NCBI GenBank assembly: GCA_017477855.1
Contig: JAFUUN010000067.1
Span: 1-12,339 of the forward strand
Length of the DNA stretch: 12,339 nucleotides
Source: Rickettsiales bacterium
GTDB taxonomy: Bacteria; Pseudomonadota; Alphaproteobacteria; Rickettsiales; Deianiraeaceae
Direction: 5' to 3'
Made by a program: the position numbers and the translations under genes. Below are positions 1 to 5,948 of the stretch, piece after piece (position 1 is the stretch's first letter; each line of letters begins with the position of its first letter). The notes below the pieces were generated by a model. The model ran no database searches. It was given only the letters and a program-made list of their open reading frames with translations, and had not been told where the DNA came from.

Positions 1-903
1 CAGGACACATTTGAGGTTTTACCAAGTAATGTTGACACAACAGTTTGTAAGAGATATGGTGAGTTTTCACAATCACAGACAGAAGTTGACATGAAAGCCG
101 GAAAAATACCAACAGCAGGAACATATTGTGTGACAACTGGTGATAATGCTCGTGTTGTTGAAGGTTATGTCAGCGCATCGGTCATGTCAAACAGTGAGAA
201 TTGGTTGACATTCTTAACAGGAATGCGTTTCATGAAATCAGGTAAAGTTGTTGATACGGTTAAATATGGTATCGCAGAAAAAATGAGCGACACAGCAACA
301 ATCAACGTTGCAGATGTTGTTGAGGCAACGGTTGCAGCACAATCGCCAGTTAAGACCGCATTGACTGTTGGTGAAGACGGTGCAGGACATGAAACAGAAG
401 CGGGTCAAGAATGTAAAAGCTGTGTTTCTAATGCTGCTATTAAAAATACGCAAGGAGTTGCATCATTTGATACAGAAGGTGCCTTCTCATTTGTTGGTGT
501 TCCTGAAAATGTGACGGAAATGTATTACATTCGTGGTTCTAACATGAGTGAGATGAAGAATGAAACATATCGTACAAGAATCGGTGGAAAGAACGTTTTG
601 GCTATTTACAGAAATGTTCCAAGTTCTTCTGACGAAACGCGTGGTATTTCAAATACAACAACAGGTATCTTATCATCTTCAATGGCTAACATGCTGGATG
701 TTAAAATGGACGACGGTCAACCAGGAACAGGTAGTGTCTTGGCTTTGAAGAATGGTTATGCTTTCTCAACAGCCGGTTCGGCACACGCTTCAAAAGTTTG
801 CTACAACAACACAGTTGAAAATGTTTCGAGTGCATTCTACCTTGATGACAGTGACACAAAGTACGGTTGTAATATGCTTTACTTGATGCAGAGTAATGAG
901 TAA
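1..903 (+). CDS. Hypothetical secreted/surface protein, 3' part
   Basis: The frame is open from the first base of the window, so this is the C-terminal 300 residues of a longer gene; the first ATG inside it (position 91) is not the true start. I do not recognise the family. The product is rich in Ser, Thr, Ala, Val, Asn and Gly, has no membrane segment in the visible part, and carries a few scattered cysteines (for example TYC, ECKSC, VCY, YGC) that could form disulfides. This composition fits an exported or surface protein such as the globular part of a pilin-like or adhesin-like protein, but that is inference. The base composition is less AT-rich than in the neighbouring genes. A strong terminator follows 27 bases after the stop codon, so it ends its transcript. 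The real frame is well supported by length and composition; the function is unknown. Confidence 0.8.
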   Translation, partial: QDTFEVLPSNVDTTVCKRYGEFSQSQTEVDMKAGKIPTAGTYCVTTGDNARVVEGYVSASVMSNSENWLTFLTGMRFMKSGKVVDTVKYGIAEKMSDTATINVADVVEATVAAQSPVKTALTVGEDGAGHETEAGQECKSCVSNAAIKNTQGVASFDTEGAFSFVGVPENVTEMYYIRGSNMSEMKNETYRTRIGGKNVLAIYRNVPSSSDETRGISNTTTGILSSSMANMLDVKMDDGQPGTGSVLALKNGYAFSTAGSAHASKVCYNNTVENVSSAFYLDDSDTKYGCNMLYLMQSNE

Positions 904-925
904 TCATTCATTATCAAGTCGTTAA

Positions 926-962
926 ATAAGGCCTGCGCTTCGGCGTGGGCTTTTGTTTTTTT
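926..962 (+). terminator. Rho-independent terminator of the first gene
   Basis: GCCTGCGC and GCGTGGGC (931-938 and 943-950) form an 8-bp stem with two G-U pairs, closed by a TTCG tetraloop and followed directly by a T-rich run (TTTTGTTTTTTTT). It lies just after the stop codon of the first gene. UUCG loops of this type are very stable and common in bacterial terminators. Confidence 0.88.
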
Positions 963-973
963 CGCAGAACATT

Positions 974-1059
974 GTTACGCAGCACAGAGCAAATTTGTAC
1001 AAAGAACGAAGTGAAGAGCGAAATACAAACCGCGAAGGTGTGGTCTTAGGCGGCGAAAA
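974..1059. repeat. Decayed copy (C) of the GC-rich palindromic repeat
   Basis: Aligned by eye to the copies at 2993-3072 and 9167-9275, this stretch keeps their order of blocks but with many G-to-A and C-to-T differences. Its start (GTTACGCAGCACAGAGC) matches GTTGCGCGGCGCGGAGC of copy B, and its last 28 bases match about 20 of 28. The inner arms are still complementary: TTTGTA (994-999) and TACAAA (1024-1029) replace the TTTGGC and GCCAAA of the other copies. The outer arms are no longer complementary, although TTTTTCGC (958-965) could pair with GCGAAAAA (1053-1060). It sits in non-coding DNA, where decay toward AT is expected. Confidence 0.6.
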
Positions 1060-1075
1060 ATTTTTTATTTTTTCC

Positions 1076-1103
1076 TTGACATGCTTTTTATTTTTGATAA
1101 ACT
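1076..1103 (+). promoter_or_regulatory. Putative sigma70 promoter of the leader/small RNA
   Basis: A perfect -35 TTGACA (1076-1081) is followed after 16 bases by TAAACT (1098-1103), a 4/6 match to TATAAT. Transcription would start near 1110. It would make the short transcript that ends at the hairpin and U-run at 1174-1236 and, on read-through, the IscA/ErpA-like gene. Confidence 0.5.
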
Positions 1104-1109
1104 GTTAGC

Positions 1110-1237
1110 GTAGAACAAATTTATTTTTTATTTTGTTTTACAACTTGTTTTAAAAAAGAAAGGGGGAGAAGAGAACAACCCAAGCGTCGAACCTCACAAT
1201 ATTGTATTTTGGTATCGGCGTGAGGGTTGTTTTTTTA
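1110..1237 (+). ncRNA. Putative small RNA or attenuator leader upstream of the IscA-like gene
   Basis: Between a promoter-like site and the gene at 1273 lies a stretch without a credible ORF, bounded at its 3' end by a strong hairpin and U-run. The predicted transcript is about 125 nt: a U-rich 5' half, a purine-rich segment around 1155-1173 (including AGGGGGAG), then the terminator hairpin. I do not recognise a known RNA family; it lacks 4.5S, 6S or tmRNA hallmarks that I could see. It may be an independent small RNA or a 5' leader whose terminator controls read-through into the Fe-S gene. Confidence 0.4.
1174..1236 (+). terminator. Hairpin terminator with an alternative pairing
   Basis: AACAACCC (1174-1181) pairs perfectly with GGGTTGTT (1224-1231), and the stem continues after a small internal loop with CGTCGA (1185-1190) against TCGGCG (1215-1220). 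A T-run at 1230-1236 follows. The 3' arm can instead pair as GTGAGG (1220-1225) with CCTCAC (1192-1197). The two structures exclude each other, a layout compatible with attenuation. Confidence 0.7.
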
Positions 1238-1245
1238 CTTGCATA

Positions 1246-1258
1246 TTAGATATTCTAA
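1246..1258. promoter_or_regulatory. Perfect 13-bp inverted repeat, possible operator
   Basis: TTAGA-TAT-TCTAA lies 14 bases before the start codon of the IscA/ErpA-like gene. Its half-sites resemble the TTAGAA/TTCTAA half-sites of iron-responsive Irr boxes in alphaproteobacteria, which would suit an Fe-S gene. The central spacing does not fit well, and short AT-rich inverted repeats also arise by chance. Confidence 0.25.
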
Positions 1259-1272
1259 CCATCACTTATCTG

Positions 1273-1716
1273 ATGCCTAAAACAGAAAACATGCTCGCCA
1301 ACAAGTTAATAACATCATTCAAGCTGACCAAAAGCGCGAGTGCGCGAATAAAGGAGCTTAAATCAGATAACCAAGAAATATTTATCCGTATTATGATTGT
1401 CAGTGGCGGTTGCGCTGGCATGCAATATCACATTCTTATGGATGACTATATCGGAGAAATGGATAAAATAATCATCCTACGAAAGAAAAAAAATGTTTTA
1501 CCAAAGGATGTTTTTGTTGTCATTGATGAGACCTCACTAAAATACCTCAACGGTGGAAAAATTGACTTTCAAGACAGTTTGGAATTCAGCGGCTTTACAA
1601 TAGACAATCCAAACGTAAAATGTGTTTGCAACTGCGGCAACTCGTTTTCATGCAACGATTGTGGAGTAAATGGTGTTATTCCGCAGAGTGCAAATTGTAG
1701 CAATAAAGTTCATTGA
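1273..1716 (+). CDS. IscA/ErpA/HesB-type iron-sulfur cluster assembly protein
   Basis: A-type carrier that receives Fe-S clusters from the scaffold and passes them to apoproteins in the cytoplasm. The family signature is present: SGGCAGMQY at 44-52 with the first ligand Cys47, and CNCGNSF at 119-125, equivalent to the family's CGCGESF, giving Cys119 and Cys121. At 147 aa it is longer than the usual 105-115 aa. There is an extra N-terminal stretch of about 15 residues and a C-terminal tail with additional cysteines (Cys117, Cys127, Cys130, Cys142), which is unusual. The first ATG is used; Met7 is a possible alternative, and neither has a clear Shine-Dalgarno. It stands alone between the leader RNA and cca, with no isc or suf genes in the window. 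Family assignment is firm; which member (IscA, ErpA or SufA) cannot be told. Confidence 0.88.
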   Translation: MPKTENMLANKLITSFKLTKSASARIKELKSDNQEIFIRIMIVSGGCAGMQYHILMDDYIGEMDKIIILRKKKNVLPKDVFVVIDETSLKYLNGGKIDFQDSLEFSGFTIDNPNVKCVCNCGNSFSCNDCGVNGVIPQSANCSNKVH

Positions 1717-1808
1717 TTGCCTACACCTATACTTAATTTATTACCTGAAGTGTCTTTTGGTTCTGTGAACAAAATTGACAATTAAATTACTACACACAAT
1801 CCTCAATT

Positions 1809-2987
1809 ATGCTGCATAAAATCAGGCCACTTGTGGAAAAATACGAAGATATTTTACGAACATTCGGAGCAAACGGCGAGGCTAAGTTGGTAGGTGGTTG
1901 CGTGCGCGACTATTTGAAATACGGAAAATTTGTTGAAGATGTTGACATGAGCACTATTTTAGCGCCAAAAGAGGTTATTACCAAGCTGCTGAAATACAAA
2001 CGAGCCACTAATAAACATATCACAATCCTTGACAGAGATACAAAATACGGCACCGTAGTGACTATTATAGATGGCCAGCGATATGAAATCACAACCACTC
2101 GTGCGGACATAAATTGCCATGGAAGACAGGCGGAAGTGGTCTTTTGTCGCGATTTTGAAGCCGACAGTGAACGCAGAGATTTTACTATAAACGCGCTATA
2201 TGTTGGTTTAGACGGACAAATTAACGATTTCCACGGCGGACTCCGCGACCTTGAAAACAACAAAATTACCTTCATTGGCGGCGCCGACAAGCGCGTAAAA
2301 GAGGATTTTCTCCGCATCGTTAGATACTTTCGCTTTGCAACAAAATTCTGCAACTTTGATATTGATAATGATATTATTTTAATCTTCAAAAACAACGCAA
2401 ATGGCCTAAAAGACATATCACGCGAACGGTTTCGTTCGGAAATATGGAAACTGTTGAACGATGAAAAATGGCAAAATGGATTGGAAATTATTCAAAAAAG
2501 TGGCCTTTTGTGCCCTATTTTTTGCCTCAAAACGGAACCAAAAACATGCAATAATGCTATAAAAATATATGATAAAAATTTTGAACAAATTGTGAAGTTA
2601 TTCCATTTTTTTTGTGGAGACAGAACTGTCATGAACCAGCTAATTGAGAGCTTTAAACTCACGAGAAAGGAACAAAACTTTTTAATATTTTTGCAGAATT
2701 TTTACACCATTTGCAACAAAACAAATTTATCATTGGATGCCAAAATTTTCATTTTCAAGGCCGACAAGACTAATTTAAAAACGGCCATGCAGATTTGTAA
2801 TGATGGTATAAAAAAAGAAATAAATGACTTTTTGGATAGATTAAGACCGCTTCCAATAACCACGACAGACCTTCTAAATACTGGCATGAAAGGAAAAGAA
2901 ATTGGTGATGCAATCAAAAAAATTACAGAAATTTGGATAAAAAATGAGTTCAAGAACACAAAGGAGGAATTGTGGAAATTTATTTAA
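1809..2987 (+). CDS. cca: CCA-adding tRNA nucleotidyltransferase (class II)
   Basis: Adds or repairs the 3'-CCA end of tRNAs using CTP and ATP, without a nucleic acid template. The N-terminal class II head domain is clear: LVGGCVRD at 27-34 (nucleotide-binding GGxxRD), EDVDMST at 43-49 with the metal-binding DxD, ERRDFTINAL at 121-130, and the neck motif RVKEDFLRIVRYFRFA at 162-177. The C-terminal half (about 180-392) is divergent, Lys/Asn-rich and helical, as in this family. Length of 392 aa is normal. The poly(A) polymerase of the same superfamily is an alternative, but the size and the DxD/RRDFTINAL set fit a CCA enzyme better. A TTGACA lies at 1775-1780 but I find no good -10. A GC-rich palindromic repeat begins 6 bases after the stop. 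Confidence 0.88.
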   Translation: MLHKIRPLVEKYEDILRTFGANGEAKLVGGCVRDYLKYGKFVEDVDMSTILAPKEVITKLLKYKRATNKHITILDRDTKYGTVVTIIDGQRYEITTTRADINCHGRQAEVVFCRDFEADSERRDFTINALYVGLDGQINDFHGGLRDLENNKITFIGGADKRVKEDFLRIVRYFRFATKFCNFDIDNDIILIFKNNANGLKDISRERFRSEIWKLLNDEKWQNGLEIIQKSGLLCPIFCLKTEPKTCNNAIKIYDKNFEQIVKLFHFFCGDRTVMNQLIESFKLTRKEQNFLIFLQNFYTICNKTNLSLDAKIFIFKADKTNLKTAMQICNDGIKKEINDFLDRLRPLPITTTDLLNTGMKGKEIGDAIKKITEIWIKNEFKNTKEELWKFI

Positions 2988-2992
2988 ATGTA

Positions 2993-3072
2993 TTGCGCGG
3001 CGCGGGGCGCGTTTGGCCGACGAGGAACGAGGCGCAGCCAAACGGCGAGGGCGTGGCCTCGGGCAGCGCAAC
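2993..3072. repeat. GC-rich palindromic repeat, copy A
   Basis: An 80-bp GC-rich island in an AT-rich region, directly after cca. Outer arms TTGCGC (2993-2998) and GCGCAA (3066-3071) and inner arms GTTTGGC (3011-3017) and GCCAAAC (3037-3043) can form one long hairpin; a small internal CGAGG/CCTCG hairpin lies in the 3' half. The last 37 bases (3037-3073) are identical to 9240-9276 in copy B, and the first 27 match at 25 positions. No U-run follows, so a terminator role is unlikely. No stop codon lies in several of its frames. Confidence 0.85.
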
Positions 3073-3094
3073 AGAAATATTGGTAATAATATAC

Positions 3095-3122
3095 TTGACA
3101 ATTATAATTAATATGTTTTAAT
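3095..3122 (+). promoter_or_regulatory. Promoter of the IS1595-type transposase
   Basis: TTGACA (3095-3100), a 16-base spacer, then TTTAAT (3117-3122), a 5/6 match to TATAAT. It stands about 23 bases before the transposase start codon and overlaps the start of the RBS hairpin. Confidence 0.55.
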
Positions 3123-3138
3123 CTCTTCGTAAGAGGTT
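3120..3138 (+). promoter_or_regulatory. Hairpin covering the transposase Shine-Dalgarno
   Basis: AATCTCTT and AAGAGGTT form an 8-bp stem (one G-U pair) with a CGT loop. The AGAGG at 3132-3136, eight bases before the ATG, is a good Shine-Dalgarno and lies entirely in the 3' arm. In known insertion sequences such hairpins limit transposase translation from read-through transcripts; here that role is inferred. A clear Shine-Dalgarno is rare in this window, which fits a foreign origin. Confidence 0.5.
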
Positions 3139-3144
3139 AAAGTT

Positions 3145-4075
3145 ATGTTTGACAATTTGATTGATTTTCAAAAACAATTTTCAACAGAGTTAAAATGTGT
3201 TCGTTATCTTGAAAAGATACGCTGGGGTAAAAAGCCAGTTTGCCCACGTTGTGGATGTGATTGTAAGACATACAAATTCAAAAAAGTTGGATTATACGCC
3301 TGTGGAAAGTGTCATCGTGAATTTGGTATAAGAAAGGGCACAATTTTTGAAGACAGTCCATTAAAGTTAACAAAATGGTTTTTAGCATTTTATCTTGAAA
3401 TATCAAATGTTAAAGGTATATCAAGTTATCAATTAGCAAAAGATTTACACACAACTCAAAAAACAGCTTGGTTTGTTTTACAAAGAATAAGATGGGCGAT
3501 CAAAAACAACACTATTGAAAAGCTCAAAGGAGATGTTGAGATTGATGAAACTTATGTAGGAGGTCATGAAAAATTCAAGCATTCAAGCAAGAAAATACCT
3601 GACAGTCAAGGTGGAAATAACAAAATGGCTGTATTTGGAGAAATAGAAAGAGACGGGAATTTACAGCTGACCTACATCAAGAAAAGCAACATTGAAAATA
3701 TCAAACCAATAATAGAGCAACACATTGATTTAGAAAACACACAACTTTATACTGATGAAAGCACACTTTACAAGTCATATAAAAGCAGACAATGCCGTTA
3801 ATCATAGCAAAGGTGAATATGCAAGAGGAAATGCTACAACAAATCATATTGAAAATGCCTTTGGGTTATTCAAGAGGAGAATTTATGGCATCCATCATCA
3901 AATCACATCAAAACATATTGACAAATACATAAGCTCATTTGTGTTTTATTTCAACAACAAAGCTTGTGATATTGCAGAAAAGTTTGATGTTGCAATGAAT
4001 ATGATAATTGGCAAACGTTTGCAATATGCAGTATTGACTGCAAAACCTGATTATAGGTTTGAATTTAAATTTTAG
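3145..4075 (+). pseudogene. IS1595-family (ISXO2-like) transposase, frameshifted
   Basis: Reads as one transposase of about 309 aa if one base is removed near 3781-3784. The first ORF (3145-3801, 218 aa) has an N-terminal zinc ribbon with CPRCG at 33-37 and CGKC at 53-56, a helix-turn-helix region around 75-120, and the start of the DDE-type core with EIDETYVGG (Asp134) and YTDES (Asp204). The frame then shifts by +1 at an AAAA run, and the rest (to 4075) continues with NHSKGEYARG and TTNHIENAFGLFKR, the N/K part of the DDNK-type signature. A single extra A explains the break. Programmed IS frameshifting is usually -1, which would enter the wrong frame here, so this is probably an inactivated copy. 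Promoter and RBS look intact. Confidence 0.82.
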
Positions 4076-4100
4076 GTGTTGATTTTTACAAAAAAGCTTT

Positions 4101-4448
4101 ATGACTAAAATCATGTCACGCCAAACAATCATAAACAAAATCGGACAAAAATATTTATCAACAAACATTGAAAATGATGAGTTTAGCTATGTCAAAGTAG
4201 GTGTTTGTAAGGCAAAAGGACATTATAAACTTGATTTGAGATTTGTTGATAACAAAAAGAAAGTTGCAGTTTTGGTTGAAACAAAACAAATTTTTACAGA
4301 TGCAGACAAAGCACAGCTTGATGATTATGTAAAACTGGAAAAGAAATTTACAAACTACAATATTGTTGCAATTTTGGCAAACACAAATGACGATAGGTGC
4401 AAAACTTGGTTTTACGCCGTAGGCGAGAGAGAGAGAGAGAGAGAGTAA
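4101..4448 (+). CDS. PD-(D/E)xK nuclease domain of a BcgI-like R-M subunit (phase-off part)
   Basis: A 115-aa ORF that looks like the N-terminal endonuclease domain of a combined restriction-methylation subunit. The nuclease core is visible as Asp45 (YKLDLRF) followed by VLVETKQ with Glu60 and Lys62, the D...ExK arrangement of PD-(D/E)xK enzymes and of HsdR-type N-terminal domains. The product ends with the residues GERERERE encoded by a (GA)10 tract, immediately followed by TAA. One more GA unit would place the ribosome in the frame of the downstream methylase and give a 613-aa protein. BcgI-type A subunits (about 640 aa) have this order, nuclease then methylase. So this is most likely the front part of one gene in an out-of-frame state, or an assembly length error. 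Start ATG 4101 (Met5 is an alternative); no clear RBS. Confidence 0.8.
   Translation: MTKIMSRQTIINKIGQKYLSTNIENDEFSYVKVGVCKAKGHYKLDLRFVDNKKKVAVLVETKQIFTDADKAQLDDYVKLEKKFTNYNIVAILANTNDDRCKTWFYAVGERERERE
4425..4445 (+). repeat. (GA)10 dinucleotide tract, phase-variation switch
   Basis: Ten GA units plus one G, inside the coding sequence at the nuclease-methylase junction. Present length: the upstream frame meets TAA at 4446-4448. With one added unit (or two lost) it reads on as ...E-S-K-C-D-E-I-K-T-F into the methylase without a stop. The third length class meets TAA within a few codons. A tract of this length is expected to slip during replication. Confidence 0.88.
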
Positions 4449-4542
4449 ATGTGACGAGATAAAAACATTTGAGGAATACGCAAAATATTTTGAAGCAGAA
4501 AAAACAAACAACAAAGAACAGGTTGTAAGAAGCACATATAGA

Positions 4543-5940
4543 TTGAACGAGTTATTGCATAAACACGGAATTCCTGAAAAGATAAGAAGTCAGTTTGTTG
4601 GAAGTGTGCTTTTGGCTTTGAAAAATGGTTTGAAGGACAATTATAAAAATTCAGCGGGACAATTTCTGGAAACTTCACAGATTTTGGATGCAATCAAGAA
4701 TAAAATAAATGAATTACTTGGGAGCAACGACCAAAAAAATAAGAAGATTAAATCAATCAATAAGCAGGATTTTGACGATCAAAATGTTAAAGATTTAGAA
4801 AATAAACATCTTGGCGAGATTGTGCAAACGATAGAAACGGAGATTTTACCTTACATAATGGAGGAAAGCACGCAAGGACAAGATATTTTGAACTTATTTT
4901 TTACAACATTCAATAAATATGTTGGCAAGGCGGACAAAAACCAAGCATTCACACCAGACCACATTGTGGATTTTATGTGTCAGGTTTGCGAGGTGAATAA
5001 AAACTCTGTTGTGCTCGACCCTTGCTGTGGTAGTGGTGCTTTTCTTGTGCGTGCAATGGTGCAAGCAATGAATGATTGTAGCAATGACAAAGAAAAACAA
5101 CGAGTAAAAGAAAACCAAATTTACGGCATTGAATACGAAGAAAAGGCATTTGGATTGGTTGCAACAAATATGCTAATTCACGGCGATGGAAATTCAAACA
5201 TTGAAATGGGAAGTTGTTTTGACAAAAAAGAGTGGATACAAAAAGCAGGTTTTGTTGATGAAAAAGGGAACAAACATTCAATCAATGTTGTTTTAATGAA
5301 CCCGCCGTATAATGCAGTAAAAAAATGTTGTAATCCAAGCGAGGTGTCAAATTGGAAAAGCGACATCAAACAAGACCCAACAAAAGGTTTTCATTTTGTG
5401 CATTATGTTGCAAGCATTGTAAATCAAGGAAAGTTAGCGGTTTTGTTGCCGATGCAATGTGCCATTGGAAATGACAAAGAAATAAAACGAATAAAAGATT
5501 TGATGTTGAGAAATCACACGTTGGAAGCTGTGTTTTCACTTCCAAACGAGATGTTTTATCCCGGTGCCAGTGCTTGTGCTTGCTGTATGGTTTTTACTCT
5601 TGGCAAACCGCATCCAGAAGACAAAGAGACATTTTTTGGCTACTTCAAAGACGATGGATTTGTAAAGAAAAAGAAACTCGGCAGAATTGAAAAAGTCAAG
5701 AAAGATGCAACCAGCCAAGAGGACACATATTGGAAAGACATTGAAAAAGAGTGGTTGTATTTATTCCGCAACAAAAAAGAAAAAGCAGGGCTTTCAGTTA
5801 TGCAAAAGGTTTCTTCAAGCGATGAATGGCTGGCCGAAGCATATATGAAAACCGATTATTCAAAACTGACGGAAGATGATTTTGAACAAACAGTCCGCGA
5901 CTACATTGCCGCGATGATAAAAAACAAGTTGCCTTTATAG
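4543..5940 (+). CDS. N6-adenine DNA methylase part of a BcgI-like R-M subunit
   Basis: Transfers a methyl group from S-adenosylmethionine to adenine N6 in the system's target site. With the TTG at 4543 as start it is 465 aa: an N-terminal helical domain (about 1-130), QAFTPDHIVDFM at 135-146, SAM-binding motif I LDPCCGSGAF at 158-167, and the catalytic NPPY at 253-256. The frame is open upstream of 4543 to position 4423, and the translated stretch 4449-4542 (KTFEEYAKYFEAEKTNN) continues naturally from the nuclease ORF. The TTG is therefore probably not a true start; the protein is meant to be made as a fusion after a one-unit gain in the GA tract. Internal initiation, giving a methylase without nuclease, remains possible. 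The specificity gene follows 8 bases after the stop. Confidence 0.88.
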   Translation: MNELLHKHGIPEKIRSQFVGSVLLALKNGLKDNYKNSAGQFLETSQILDAIKNKINELLGSNDQKNKKIKSINKQDFDDQNVKDLENKHLGEIVQTIETEILPYIMEESTQGQDILNLFFTTFNKYVGKADKNQAFTPDHIVDFMCQVCEVNKNSVVLDPCCGSGAFLVRAMVQAMNDCSNDKEKQRVKENQIYGIEYEEKAFGLVATNMLIHGDGNSNIEMGSCFDKKEWIQKAGFVDEKGNKHSINVVLMNPPYNAVKKCCNPSEVSNWKSDIKQDPTKGFHFVHYVASIVNQGKLAVLLPMQCAIGNDKEIKRIKDLMLRNHTLEAVFSLPNEMFYPGASACACCMVFTLGKPHPEDKETFFGYFKDDGFVKKKKLGRIEKVKKDATSQEDTYWKDIEKEWLYLFRNKKEKAGLSVMQKVSSSDEWLAEAYMKTDYSKLTEDDFEQTVRDYIAAMIKNKLPL

Positions 5941-5948
5941 TTTGGTTT

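Larger units (their letters stand above)
3095..4100 (+). mobile_element. IS1595-family insertion sequence, ends not resolved
   Basis: The transposase with its own promoter marks a mobile element between the copy A repeat and the restriction-modification genes. I looked for terminal inverted repeats and a target duplication in 3073-3144 and 4076-4110 and found no convincing pair, so the limits given are only the region that must contain most of the element. Confidence 0.5.

Noticed and set aside
1775..1803. Promoter for cca starting at TTGACA 1775
   Set aside because: No acceptable -10 element at 16-18 bases; the start would also fall on the ATG. TTGACA alone is common in this AT-rich DNA.
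3781..3801. Programmed ribosomal frameshift in the IS1595 transposase
   Set aside because: A -1 shift at the A-run would lead to the wrong frame; a +1 shift is required, and only four A bases are present. A one-base insertion is the simpler reading.
3073..4110. Terminal inverted repeats of the insertion sequence
   Set aside because: Compared both flanks by eye; only short, poorly matching stretches were found.
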